A DNA stretch of 64,000 bases from Phormidium ambiguum IAM M-71 (GTDB lineage Bacteria; Cyanobacteriota; Cyanobacteriia; Cyanobacteriales; Aerosakkonemataceae). The notes beneath the pieces are model-generated. The model made no database searches. It was not told the DNA's origin and saw nothing but the letters and a program-made list of their open reading frames with translations. The position numbers were made by a program, and so were the translations under genes. The DNA lies in assembly GCF_001904725.1 (NCBI RefSeq), contig NZ_MRCE01000001.1, positions 81,167 to 145,166 of the forward strand, written 5' to 3'. How positions within the stretch are numbered: the stretch's first letter is position 1; every line of letters begins with the position of its first letter. Positions 25,900-35,131 of this stretch are shown here, piece after piece.

Positions 25900-26889
25900 A
25901 TGTTCGATCCATTTTATCCCTTCGATTGGTTAGCCAGCCAAATAGTTACTAAATTATTCGGCTTATCCTTAGAAACCCATTTAGGCGCAAGCCTGCATTT
26001 TTTCCTTTACGACGTTCCCAAAGTTCTCACATTGCTGCTAGTAATTAGCTTTATAGTCGGAACAGTGCAAACCTTCTTAGAACCGGAAAAAGTGCGATAT
26101 TGGTTAGGAGGAAAACGCACAATTTGGGGAAATTGTTTAGCTGCTGGAATTGGGATTATTACCCCATTTTGTTCTTGTTCAGCAGTTCCCTTATTCATTG
26201 GATTTTTAGAAGCTGGAGTACCTTTAGGAGTAACATTTTCTTATTTAATTTCCGCACCGATGGTGAACGAAGTGGCGGTAATATTGCTTTGGGGATTGTT
26301 TGGGTTTAAAGTCACTTTGATTTATATTGGATTTGGGGTGATTTTGGCGATCGCAGCCGGATATGCAATCAGCCTCCTAAAACTAGAAAACTGGGTAGAA
26401 CCCTTCGTTTGGGAACTACAAAAATCTCAACAAAACCAAGAACTAGAGCAAACCGAAACCGAAAATCCCTTAACTTGGAAACAGAGAATTACCCAAGGAA
26501 AATATTCCGCCACAGAAATCTTTAAAACAGTATGGCCTTATGTAGTTGGCGGCATAGCAATTGGTGCAGCAATTCACGGCTATGCCCCAGCAGATATCAT
26601 TACCAAGTGGGCAGGAAATAACAACCCATTCGCAGTTCCGATCGCCACAATAATTGGCGTTCCCCTGTATGCTAATATTGCCGGAGTCTTACCAATTACA
26701 GAAGCCTTAGTCAGCAAAGGAATGTCATTAGGAACAGTGCTTTCCTTCACAATGGCAGTTACTGCCCTATCATTACCAGAAATCATAATCTTACGCAAAG
26801 TCTTACGTCCCCAATTACTAGCAGTATTTATTTCCCTAGTAACTGTAGGTATTATCAGCATTGGCTACCTTTTCAACGCCTTAATTTAG
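25900..26889 (+). CDS. ArsP/YraQ-type permease (DUF318)
   Basis: The 329-aa protein has eight or so membrane helices in two halves. The first contains GNCLAAGIGIITPFCSCSAVPLFIGFLEAGVPLGVTFSYLISAPMVNEVAV, reported here as blocks TPFCSCSAVPLF and SAPMVNEVA. The Cys pair in FCSCS is the conserved feature of this family. Characterised ArsP members export trivalent organoarsenicals. Its coupling to the thioredoxin and its place next to arsH suggest the same role, although other YraQ relatives have different or unknown substrates. Confidence 0.82.
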   Translation: MFDPFYPFDWLASQIVTKLFGLSLETHLGASLHFFLYDVPKVLTLLLVISFIVGTVQTFLEPEKVRYWLGGKRTIWGNCLAAGIGIITPFCSCSAVPLFIGFLEAGVPLGVTFSYLISAPMVNEVAVILLWGLFGFKVTLIYIGFGVILAIAAGYAISLLKLENWVEPFVWELQKSQQNQELEQTETENPLTWKQRITQGKYSATEIFKTVWPYVVGGIAIGAAIHGYAPADIITKWAGNNNPFAVPIATIIGVPLYANIAGVLPITEALVSKGMSLGTVLSFTMAVTALSLPEIIILRKVLRPQLLAVFISLVTVGIISIGYLFNALI

Positions 26890-26995
26890 CCATAGATTAA
26901 TTGAGCAAATCTGGAATTTTTTGCTACTTTCTCTCTGGAAGTGTACCGATCGCGTTATTGTTTGGAAGGAACAACTGAGAACCAAACCCTTAATC

Positions 26996-27748
26996 ATGTT
27001 TTCCCTTGAGCTTACGCAAAATCCATCAGGAACCGAAATCCGGCAAAAAAGACGCATCCTAGTAGTAGAAGACGAAGACCTAATTCGTGAAATGCTAGTC
27101 ATGGCACTACAGGAACAAGACTACGAAGTACTCACCGCTGCGGACGGACAAAAAGCCGTTAGTATCCTGCAAAACGCCAGCAACGAAACCCTAGAATCAT
27201 TCATTGACTTAGTAGTGTTAGACATCATGCTACCCCTAGTCAACGGATTAGATATTTGTCGATTACTTCGTCACCAAGGTAATCCCGTTCCGATTTTAAT
27301 TCTTAGTGCTAAAGGCAGTGAAACCGATCGCGTATTAGGCTTAGAAGTAGGCGCAGACGACTACCTCACCAAACCATTCAGTATGCGGGAATTTGTCGCC
27401 CGTTGTCGTGCCCTACTGCGTCGTCAACGTCTTAGTGGTTTAACACAACCACCAATGTTGCAGTATAAAGACATCAAACTCTATCCCCAAGAATGTCGCG
27501 TTTTACTGCGCGGAGAAGAAATCAACCTTGCACCCAAAGAATTCCGTATTCTAGAACTATTCATGAGCTATCCTCGGCGCGTGTGGACGAGAGAACAACT
27601 ACTCGACCAAGTTTGGGGACAAGATTTTGTCGGAGATAGTAAAACCGTCGATGTCCACATTCGTTGGATGCGCGAAAAATTGGAAAAAGACCCTAGTCGC
27701 CCAGAATACATTATTACCATTCGCGGATTTGGTTATCGATTTGGGTAG
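26996..27748 (+). CDS. sphR: phosphate-type response regulator (SphR/PhoB-like)
   Basis: OmpR-family regulator: receiver with RILVVEDEDLIREML, phosphoacceptor Asp in DLVVLDIMLPLVNGLD, and KPFSMREFVARC; winged helix with EINLAPKEFRILELFMSYP and VDVHIRWMREKLEKDP. Assignment to the phosphate system rests on its neighbours: a SphS-like kinase 84 bases downstream, phoU, and phoX. A TTG 25 codons upstream is in frame, but ATG 26996 gives a normal N-terminus. It probably activates phoX through the Pho box at 30007. Confidence 0.85.
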   Translation: MFSLELTQNPSGTEIRQKRRILVVEDEDLIREMLVMALQEQDYEVLTAADGQKAVSILQNASNETLESFIDLVVLDIMLPLVNGLDICRLLRHQGNPVPILILSAKGSETDRVLGLEVGADDYLTKPFSMREFVARCRALLRRQRLSGLTQPPMLQYKDIKLYPQECRVLLRGEEINLAPKEFRILELFMSYPRRVWTREQLLDQVWGQDFVGDSKTVDVHIRWMREKLEKDPSRPEYIITIRGFGYRFG

Positions 27749-27831
27749 TTGTTAATTCCTAGTGATTGGGTTGATAGTTGATATGTGGTTAGTTGATAGT
27801 TATCATTGGTCGCTAGCCACCGATCGCACAA

Positions 27832-29154
27832 ATGTCCATTGTTGAATTTTTGATTGGATTATCAGTAGGACTGGGAATTTGTCTATTTTGGCGAAATCGT
27901 CAAAATCAAAAATTAAAACGATTATTGCTAACTCTACAAATCCCAGGAAATGACTCGGACTTACCCTTAATGTCTCGCCTGCGTCGAGAAATTTCCTTCG
28001 CCAACGAACAGCGCCAAATACTAGAAAGCGAAATCCAAACCTGGCAACAGATTTTACAACTATCACCCAGCGGCTTTCTCATGGTAGACGAAGAAAACCA
28101 ACTAATTTGGTGTAACGAACAAGCAAAACAAATGTTAAACATAGACAAGTGGGAACCTGGACAAGTGCGTTTGTTACTTGAATTAGTCCGTTCCTACGAA
28201 CTCGATGTATTAATAGATCAAACTCATCACCAACAGCAACCAATCAAACAAGAATGGGTATTTCACCCCACCTATTCCAACACAGAAACCGGAGAATATC
28301 CAGAACAACTTCAACCCAAATCTCTTACCCTCAGAGCTACTAGCTTACCCTTATCAAATGGACGAGTCGGAGTATTTTTAGAAAATCGCCAAGCCTTAGT
28401 CGAACTTTCCCAAGCACAGAATCGCTGGGTATCAGATTTAGCACACGAATTAAGAACTCCACTCACTTCGATTCGTTTAGTAGCAGAAGCTTTACAAGAC
28501 CGTTTAGAACCGCCCTTAAGTCGCTGGGTAGAACGGTTATTACCAGAAGTTAACCGACTCATAAACTTAGTACAAGATTGGTTAGAACTCAGTCAATTAG
28601 AAACTGATTCCAGCAATCAAATACGTCGTAAACCCTTGGATTTACATACATTAATTTGTTCCGTTTGGCAAAGCTTAGAACCTTTAACTAGCGCCAAAAA
28701 ACTCACATTAAACTATTTTGGCCCTCAATCTTTGATCGTAGAAGCAGACGAATCTCGTTTACACCGAGTTCTACTAAACATTCTCGATAATAGTATCAAA
28801 TATAGCCCCATCGCTGGAGAAATCCGCGTCGAAGTAAAACTATTGCTCCAAACAGATATTCCTAAATTTGTAGAAATCAATATTATAGATTGCGGCCTTG
28901 GATTTCCTGAGTTAGATTTACCTTATGTTTTTGAAAGACTTTATCGTGGAGATCTTTCTCGGACAAGGCAAACAACCACTTCCGAATCAGAAGGTGCTAG
29001 CCAATCTAGCACCACAGGTAGTGGTTTAGGTTTAGCGATCGTCCGCCAAATCATCTTAGCTCATGGTGGTTCTATCATTGCCAAAAATCACCCCCAAACA
29101 GGTGGCGCTTGGCTGAAAATAGAACTACCTTATGAAAAAACTGTAACCGATTAA
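27832..29154 (+). CDS. sphS: phosphate-sensing histidine kinase (SphS/PhoR-like)
   Basis: One N-terminal membrane helix (residues ~3-20, VEFLIGLSVGLGICLFW) is followed by a PAS-like region (~55-150: ILQLSPSGFLMVDEENQLIWCNEQAKQML). The phosphoacceptor histidine lies in SDLAHELRTPLTSIRLVAEAL, and the ATP-binding domain shows N, G1 and G2 boxes (NILDNSIKYSP, IIDCGLGF, GSGLGLAIVRQIILAHGG). A short membrane anchor without a large periplasmic loop is the arrangement of SphS and PhoR, which sense phosphate through the transporter and PhoU. phoU follows 39 bases downstream. Confidence 0.85.
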   Translation: MSIVEFLIGLSVGLGICLFWRNRQNQKLKRLLLTLQIPGNDSDLPLMSRLRREISFANEQRQILESEIQTWQQILQLSPSGFLMVDEENQLIWCNEQAKQMLNIDKWEPGQVRLLLELVRSYELDVLIDQTHHQQQPIKQEWVFHPTYSNTETGEYPEQLQPKSLTLRATSLPLSNGRVGVFLENRQALVELSQAQNRWVSDLAHELRTPLTSIRLVAEALQDRLEPPLSRWVERLLPEVNRLINLVQDWLELSQLETDSSNQIRRKPLDLHTLICSVWQSLEPLTSAKKLTLNYFGPQSLIVEADESRLHRVLLNILDNSIKYSPIAGEIRVEVKLLLQTDIPKFVEINIIDCGLGFPELDLPYVFERLYRGDLSRTRQTTTSESEGASQSSTTGSGLGLAIVRQIILAHGGSIIAKNHPQTGGAWLKIELPYEKTVTD

Positions 29155-29193
29155 AATTTAGATACTCACACCTTATCTGGTAGATACATTAGG

Positions 29194-29862
29194 GTGAACT
29201 CCTCTTCTTTCAACCCCCCACCCGAACGCATCAACTTTGAGCGCAGTCTCAGGCGCTTAGAACGCGATGTCTTACGCATGGGCGCACTAGTAGAACAATC
29301 ATTCCGTCTCTCTCACCAATCCCTATTTAACCGTGACTTAGCCGCAGCTGAGACAATACCCTTAATTGATAAACAAATTGACCAACTCTACCGTCAAATA
29401 GAGTTAGACTGCGCTGCCTTAATCACATTACAAGCACCAGTCGCCCAAGACGTGCGCCTATTAAGCGCCTATATGCAATTAGTCCGCGATTTAGAGCGAA
29501 TAGGCGATTATGCCAAAGATTTAGGCGAAATATCTGTCAAACTCTTTCCCTACCCACCCCATGATTATCTCGCAGAAATCGCAGCTATGTCCCATCAAGC
29601 TCAAGCAATGTTAGCAATGAGCCTAGCAGCTTTAGCCGACTTAGATGCAGAAGCCGGAATCCGAGTCAAACAACAAGATGATGTCGTTGATATCGCCTAC
29701 GAAACTTTTTACCAACGCCTAGCCGGACAACGCGACATCAAAGGCGTAGTTGAACCCATCCTACTGCTAGTCTTAGTCCTCCGCCACCTAGAACGTATGG
29801 CAGACCACGCCACCAACATCGGTCAAAGAGTAGCATATATCGTCACGGGACATCGTTCTTGA
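29194..29862 (+). CDS. phoU: phosphate signalling protein PhoU
   Basis: PhoU links the Pst transporter to the sensor kinase and represses Pho signalling when phosphate is ample. The protein is an all-helical duplication: E-x-x-x-D motifs in LVRDLERIGDYAKDLGEI (first half) and LRHLERMADHATNIGQRVAYIVTG (second half) are the metal-binding repeats. Length 222 aa is normal. The start is GTG at 29194. It ends directly before a heptamer repeat array. Order sphR-sphS-phoU indicates one operon. Confidence 0.93.
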   Translation: MNSSSFNPPPERINFERSLRRLERDVLRMGALVEQSFRLSHQSLFNRDLAAAETIPLIDKQIDQLYRQIELDCAALITLQAPVAQDVRLLSAYMQLVRDLERIGDYAKDLGEISVKLFPYPPHDYLAEIAAMSHQAQAMLAMSLAALADLDAEAGIRVKQQDDVVDIAYETFYQRLAGQRDIKGVVEPILLLVLVLRHLERMADHATNIGQRVAYIVTGHRS

Positions 29863-29865
29863 GGA

Positions 29866-29957
29866 AAGGCAGAAGGCAGAACAGAAGGCAGAAGGCAGAA
29901 GGCAGGAAAGGCAGAAGGCAGAAGGCAGAAGGCAGAAGGCAGGAAAGGCAGAAGGTA
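29866..29957 (+). repeat. GGCAGAA heptamer array after phoU
   Basis: About twelve GGCAGAA/GGCAGGAAA units start four bases after the phoU stop. Irregular units (insertions of ACAGAA and AAA) suggest slippage. The array ends GAAGGTAAAAATT, as does the array at 3310-3358, so the shared end is part of the repeat. Confidence 0.9.
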
Positions 29958-30006
29958 AAAATTTCCCTTTTCCCCTTTCCCCATTTCCCTAGTCCCATTC
30001 AATTTA

Positions 30007-30036
30007 CTTAACCTGAATATTACCAAATCCTTACTT
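30007..30036 (+). promoter_or_regulatory. Pho box upstream of phoX
   Basis: Three eight-base repeats, CTTAACCT (30007), TATTACCA (30018) and CCTTACTT (30029), are spaced by exactly three bases. The first is a perfect match to the cyanobacterial SphR half-site and the others are partial. The site lies 85-115 bases before the phoX start and just downstream of its presumed regulator genes. Confidence 0.7.
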
Positions 30037-30120
30037 GCGGCTAAACTAAGGGAAATAAGATCAAAGTTAAACTTATAACTTATTTGAGATCCGTGTCTCA
30101 TAACTATCCAATAAACTAAT

Positions 30121-32268
30121 ATGAAACTGAAACGCCGAGACTTCCTGTTATTTTTGGGAGCGGGTGCTGCCACAGTTGCTCTAGGTACGTATCTTATTCA
30201 GCAAAAAAAAGGTATTTTGAGGGGTGTTGGCTTTCAACCAATAAAAGGGCCGATGCCTCTAGAAACTCAAGATATTCCACTGGCACAACAAATAGCAGAT
30301 TTTAGTAAGTACGAAGTAGCAGATGACTTAGTATTACCAGAAGGTTACACTTACGATATTGTTGGTGTTTGGGGAGAAAAAATCAGGGATTCTCGATTTG
30401 GTTATAACAATGATTATTTATCTTTTATAGAAACTGATAAAGACGAAGGATATCTAACGATTAATTTTGAATATATAAGTGCTATACCTTGGTTTCAAAC
30501 CTTCGAGAAAGTTATTGGTAAAAAATTACCGCTTGCTGAAATTAAAGCAACTTTGGAGAAAGGTGAAAAAAGAGGAATTAACGCTTTTGCCTTACCATCT
30601 GAACAGGCAGAATTAAAAGCAAAAATTCAACTAGTTTGCGAAGAAGCTCTAATAGACCAAGGAATTGGCGTTATTTCAATTCGCAAAAATGCTGAAGGAA
30701 AATGGGAAAGAACAAATTCTGCGGCTGACCGTCGGATTACTGGAATTAGTGGGTTAAAAGATGGTAGATATTTAGATGTTAGTGGCCCCGGCGTGTTTGT
30801 GTTTCGGAAACAAACTGGACAAGGTTACGTAGATAAATTAGGGGCAAAAATTATTGGTACTTTTGGTAATTGTGCTGGCGGGACAACTCCTTGGGGTACG
30901 GTTTTAAGTGCAGAAGAAAACTTCCAAAATCAAGTTCCCGAACCAGTTTATGCTGATGGTACTTCCTTTGATCCTAGCGAACACAGATTTGTGATTGGTG
31001 ATGGCGAATTGTATGGCCAAGGTAATGTACTGGGATTAGCTGGTAATAAATATGGCTGGATTGTGGAAATAGACCCAGCAAACCCGAATGATTATGGAAT
31101 TAAACATACTTGGTTAGGACGCTACAGACATGAAGCTGTAGGAGTTAGAGCGGAAGCGGGTAAACCGTTGGCGTTTTATTCGGGGTGCGATCGCAGAGGC
31201 GGACATTTGTATAAATTTGTCAGCACAGGCAAAGTCCAAGACCCCAAAGACAAAGCTAACTCCAACCTTCTGCGTTACGGAATGCTCTACGCCGCCCAAT
31301 TTAACCCCGACGGTACAGGTAAATGGATTCCCCTAAAACCGAGTACTCTTGTAAACCCCGTTTTACCCAGTAATTTAGTCGGTAGACTCCTACCCCTACC
31401 CAAACGTCCCGAAGGAGGCATCTACAAAGCCAAATCAGACGCAGAAATTGCCAAATTTAAACAAAAATTCAAAACTTTAGGCGACCTCTACACAGGCACT
31501 CCAGAGGAAAAACAAGGCGCAATCCTGATTGATGCTCATTTTGCCGCCAATGCTGCTGGTGCTACTTGTACTGCCCGTCCCGAAGACACAGAAATTGCCT
31601 CAGATGGTTCTTTGTACATTTCATTTACCTCTGGAACTCCCGGTGGAGATGGTGCTCCAGACAAACGCATTTTCAAAGGGCCAAAAGGCGAAACTCCTTG
31701 GGAGTATGGTTGGATTATGCACTTAATTGAAAATGAAAATCAACCAGATGCTTTAACATTTCAATGGAAAATGTTAGCAGTTGGTGGAGAACCAGTATCA
31801 GGTGGTGCAGGTTTTTCTAATCCAGACAATATCGTATTTGACAACAATCAAAATGTCTGGATGGTAACAGATATGTCTACTGGAAAAATGAATAATCCTA
31901 AAGACAAAGAAAGGATTGGTATCTTTGGAAATAATTCTATTTGGTTTATTCCTACTAATGATGATAATGCTGGTAATGCTTATCTATTCGGTATGGGGCC
32001 AATGGAATGTGAAACTACAGGGCTATTTTTTACCCAAGATCAACAAACATTATTTTTATCAGTACAACATCCCGGAGAAAAATACGGAATTAGGCAAAAT
32101 TATAATGCGGAAACTCGCAAATTTAGTATGCACGCAACCGATGGGGAAAAATTCACCCAAACTCGCAATATTCCCATAGGCTCTAATTGGCCGGGAAAAG
32201 CTGCCAACGACCCGCCAAAACCTGCGGTAGTTGCGATTCGTCGCTCAGATAGTCAACCTATTGGCTAG
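30121..32268 (+). CDS. phoX: PhoX-family alkaline phosphatase, Tat-exported
   Basis: PhoX enzymes are Ca/Fe-dependent monomeric alkaline phosphatases exported folded by the Tat system. The N-terminus shows a twin-arginine motif KRRDFLLFLGAGAATVALGTYL. The mature protein has the DUF839/PhoX blocks FGNCAGGTTPWGTVLSAEEN, GRYRHEAVGVRAEAGKPLAFYSGCDRRGGHLYKFVS and NPDNIVFDNNQNVWMVTDMS, with Glu, Asp and Cys residues that bind the metal cluster in the family. Length 715 aa is within range. The Pho box upstream and the adjoining sphR-sphS-phoU genes fit phosphate starvation control. Confidence 0.9.
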   Translation: MKLKRRDFLLFLGAGAATVALGTYLIQQKKGILRGVGFQPIKGPMPLETQDIPLAQQIADFSKYEVADDLVLPEGYTYDIVGVWGEKIRDSRFGYNNDYLSFIETDKDEGYLTINFEYISAIPWFQTFEKVIGKKLPLAEIKATLEKGEKRGINAFALPSEQAELKAKIQLVCEEALIDQGIGVISIRKNAEGKWERTNSAADRRITGISGLKDGRYLDVSGPGVFVFRKQTGQGYVDKLGAKIIGTFGNCAGGTTPWGTVLSAEENFQNQVPEPVYADGTSFDPSEHRFVIGDGELYGQGNVLGLAGNKYGWIVEIDPANPNDYGIKHTWLGRYRHEAVGVRAEAGKPLAFYSGCDRRGGHLYKFVSTGKVQDPKDKANSNLLRYGMLYAAQFNPDGTGKWIPLKPSTLVNPVLPSNLVGRLLPLPKRPEGGIYKAKSDAEIAKFKQKFKTLGDLYTGTPEEKQGAILIDAHFAANAAGATCTARPEDTEIASDGSLYISFTSGTPGGDGAPDKRIFKGPKGETPWEYGWIMHLIENENQPDALTFQWKMLAVGGEPVSGGAGFSNPDNIVFDNNQNVWMVTDMSTGKMNNPKDKERIGIFGNNSIWFIPTNDDNAGNAYLFGMGPMECETTGLFFTQDQQTLFLSVQHPGEKYGIRQNYNAETRKFSMHATDGEKFTQTRNIPIGSNWPGKAANDPPKPAVVAIRRSDSQPIG

Positions 32269-32322
32269 GGCTTAAACCCATGTCAATATCGTCCACTAAA
32301 TATCCATTACCAGCCAAAATTT

Positions 32323-32898
32323 ATGTTGATTTCTTCGCCTACTTCTATAAATTGTCCCCCTCTCAAACAGCTAACATTCAGTCGTTATGACCTACTATCA
32401 TTACAATCTGATATTTTGTGGAAAATTGAACGGGGAGTTGTGCGGACTGTCACTTGGAGTGAAGATGGCAAACCAATTATTTTGGGATTTTGGGGGGCAG
32501 GAGATCTTGTGGGAAAACCTCTCACTAGTCTAGAACCTTATCAAATAGAATGTTTAACTAGTGTGGAAGTAAATTTGATCCCTAGTAGTGTTTGGTATCA
32601 ATTTATTGATGCGGCAATTTCTCATATTAGACTCAGCGAAGAATTACTAAACATAGTGCATTCTAGACCAGTGCCTTCTCGTTTATTACAACTCTTAGAT
32701 TGGTTAGCTCGCAAATTTGGTCGAGAAGTGGAACAAGGAAAATTAATTGAATTACCATTGACCCATCAAACTCTTTCCGAAGCAATTTGTACAACCAGAG
32801 TCACTGTTACTAGACTCTTGAAACAATTTGAGGAGGAAGGAATCTTAAAGCGTCATGGTCGTTATTTGGTTTTATGTCAGCCAGTACAGAAGTTGTAG
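32323..32898 (+). CDS. Crp/Fnr-family transcriptional regulator
   Basis: The 191-aa protein has a cyclic-nucleotide-binding-like beta domain in the first ~115 residues (IERGVVRTVTWSEDGKPIILGFWGAGDLVG) and a Crp-type helix-turn-helix (LPLTHQTLSEAICTTRVTVTRLLKQFEEEGIL) near 145-180. The ligand pocket lacks the Arg and Glu/Ser residues that bind cAMP in Crp, so the effector is unknown. It follows phoX by 54 bases in the same direction and might be read through from it. Confidence 0.85.
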   Translation: MLISSPTSINCPPLKQLTFSRYDLLSLQSDILWKIERGVVRTVTWSEDGKPIILGFWGAGDLVGKPLTSLEPYQIECLTSVEVNLIPSSVWYQFIDAAISHIRLSEELLNIVHSRPVPSRLLQLLDWLARKFGREVEQGKLIELPLTHQTLSEAICTTRVTVTRLLKQFEEEGILKRHGRYLVLCQPVQKL

Positions 32899-33130
32899 TC
32901 GGAAACTCAACACAGAATTCTTTAAAGTAGTAGAAACCTAAAGGTTTTTGTGCTAAATAAAAGTGCTGGTAATATATGCCACTTAATTTAGTTATACATT
33001 CTTGATGCAGTAAAAGATCATGAATGGCTAAAATTGAGTTTAAATAATAAGTGGAACAGTTGGCGATCGGATCGAGTCAATTTTATAAAGACTTCCCGAA
33101 AAGCGAAACTTAGGTGTGAGGAAGCAACAA

Positions 33131-34984
33131 ATGTCACGAACTCTTTGGCACACTCTGAAATTGAGTCCTGCCGTATTAAGCGCCGTAATCATCGCAGCTA
33201 ATGGAGCAGTAGCGGCAGAAAATTCCGCCAAACCGCTCTTGAAAGAAAATACGGCTGTTACAGACGTACCTGTTGGGACTTCTCCCAACCAATCAAATCT
33301 CGAAGTAGCTACTTTACCATCAACTGATGTTAGCTCCAACTCCCCAAACAAAGAGCAAGTAGCACAAAACACTGACCTGGGGAATGAGCCAGCTGTTAAC
33401 AATACCCTAGATCAAATCAACCAATATACCCAAGAACCAACTCCCGCCGCGCAAAACGGAGAAGGAACTGAGGCAACAGAAAGTTTGGACCAAGTAACTT
33501 CGGTTTCCCAATTACGGGACGTAGACCCAACCAGCTGGGCGTTCCAAGCATTACAATCTTTGGTAGAGCGTTACGGTTGTATTGAAGGTTATCCCGATCG
33601 CACTTTCCGCGGCAACCGCGCCATGACTCGTTACGAGTTTGCCGCAGGTTTAAATAGCTGCTTAGACCGGATTCAAGAGTTAATCGCCGCATTACCTCAA
33701 GGCATAGGTAAAGAAGACTTAGAGCGTTTGCGCCGCTTACAAGAAGAATTTGCCGCCGAACTAGCTACTCTACGTGGTCGGGTAGATTCCTTAGAAGCCA
33801 GAGTTACAGAAGTAGAAGCTAATCAGTTTTCTACTACAACCAAACTCAGAGGCGAAGTAGTTTTTGGTATTGCTAGCGTGTTTGGCGATGAGAGAGCAGT
33901 ACCTTCTGGAAGTCCACGAGATTTTCGAGATTTAGAAGATAATGCCATCTTCGGTTATCGAGCGCGTCTCAACTTTGATGCCAGCTTTACGGGCAAAGAT
34001 TTGTTGAGAGTAAGATTACAAGCTCGTAATATGACTCAGTTCGATCGCCCGGTGACAGGAACCAGCATGACTCGTTTGAGTTATGACGGCGATAGCGGTA
34101 ATGAAGTTGACATTGATGACCTTTACTATCGCTTCCCCATTGGTGACAATATCAGAGTTTGGTTAATTGCAAACAGCGGTGAGTTTAACGACACAGTTAA
34201 TACTTTGCACTCCAACTTTGACAGTTCTAGCACCGGATCGATTTCCCGATTTGGGCGCTTCAACCCCATTTACTACACAGTAAACACTTCCTCTAGTGCT
34301 GGAGCAGTAGTTAACTTTGATTTTGGATCGATCGGCCTAGATTTAGGTTACTTAACTCCCAGAGCTAACAGACCCGATAACAAAAATGGATTGTTTGATG
34401 GTGAACATGGTGCTTTGGCACAGTTAGTTTTATTCCCCAAAGGCAACTTTAATGTTGGGCTAACCTACCTCCGTTATTATTCACCTGGCAGTAACGTAAA
34501 CGTTACTAATAGCACTGGTAGTAGTTTTGCTTCCAGACCTTTTGGTTCTGTTGCCACAGAATCAAACTCGTTTGGTGCAGAAATGAAGTGGCGAGTTGCT
34601 CCTAGTTTCCAGATTGCTGGTTGGTTTGGCTACACTATGGCTGAAGCTAAATCAGGAGCATACAGAGGTGCTAATGCTGATGTGATCAACTATGCCGTCA
34701 GCTTAGGTTTCCCCGACCTTGGTGCTAAAGGTAACTTCTTAGGGTTATTGGCTGGTGTACCACCGAAAGTTACCAGCAATGACTTAGATGGTTCTTTTAG
34801 AGGCATTGCAGTACCCGACAATAAGGATGACGATACTTCCTACCATTTTGAAGCTTTCTATCGCATCAAAGTCAACGACAATATTTCCATCACTCCTGGT
34901 GCGTTTGTGATTCTGAATCCAGAACATAACGATCGCAATGACACCATTTGGGTAGGAACTGTACGGACTACCTTTAGTTTCTAA
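33131..34984 (+). CDS. SLH-domain OprB-type outer-membrane porin
   Basis: The protein has a signal peptide (LKLSPAVLSAVIIAANGAVAA), an S-layer homology domain (DVDPTSWAFQALQSLVERYGCIEGYPDRTFRGNRAMTRYEFAAGL region, ~125-185), a short coiled coil (LRRLQEEFAAELATLRGRVDSLEARV) and a ~380-residue beta barrel ending in aromatic TTFSF. The SLH domain anchors cyanobacterial porins to peptidoglycan-linked polymer. These porins pass ions and small solutes, and some take up iron. ATG 33131 gives the best signal peptide; a GTG five codons earlier is also in frame. Confidence 0.88.
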   Translation: MSRTLWHTLKLSPAVLSAVIIAANGAVAAENSAKPLLKENTAVTDVPVGTSPNQSNLEVATLPSTDVSSNSPNKEQVAQNTDLGNEPAVNNTLDQINQYTQEPTPAAQNGEGTEATESLDQVTSVSQLRDVDPTSWAFQALQSLVERYGCIEGYPDRTFRGNRAMTRYEFAAGLNSCLDRIQELIAALPQGIGKEDLERLRRLQEEFAAELATLRGRVDSLEARVTEVEANQFSTTTKLRGEVVFGIASVFGDERAVPSGSPRDFRDLEDNAIFGYRARLNFDASFTGKDLLRVRLQARNMTQFDRPVTGTSMTRLSYDGDSGNEVDIDDLYYRFPIGDNIRVWLIANSGEFNDTVNTLHSNFDSSSTGSISRFGRFNPIYYTVNTSSSAGAVVNFDFGSIGLDLGYLTPRANRPDNKNGLFDGEHGALAQLVLFPKGNFNVGLTYLRYYSPGSNVNVTNSTGSSFASRPFGSVATESNSFGAEMKWRVAPSFQIAGWFGYTMAEAKSGAYRGANADVINYAVSLGFPDLGAKGNFLGLLAGVPPKVTSNDLDGSFRGIAVPDNKDDDTSYHFEAFYRIKVNDNISITPGAFVILNPEHNDRNDTIWVGTVRTTFSF

Positions 34985-35012
34985 GGGCTGATTCAGAAAT
35001 TAAAGAACCTTT

Positions 35013-35053
35013 ATATTGTAGAGACGTTGTATAACGTCTCTACAATATTTTTG
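35013..35053 (+). terminator. 16-bp hairpin and T-tract after the porin
   Basis: ATATTGTAGAGACGTT (35013-35028) is perfectly inverted at 35033-35048 around GTAT, then TTTTT. It can terminate the porin transcript. Its core TGTAGAGACG/CGTCTCTACA recurs at 46814-46843, so it is also a dispersed palindrome. Confidence 0.75.
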
Positions 35054-35131
35054 GGATATATCATGATTTCCGATTGACCAAACATTAGGAATCGAGGTAG
35101 GATAATAAATTGTGTGTTTATTTGTAAAGCT

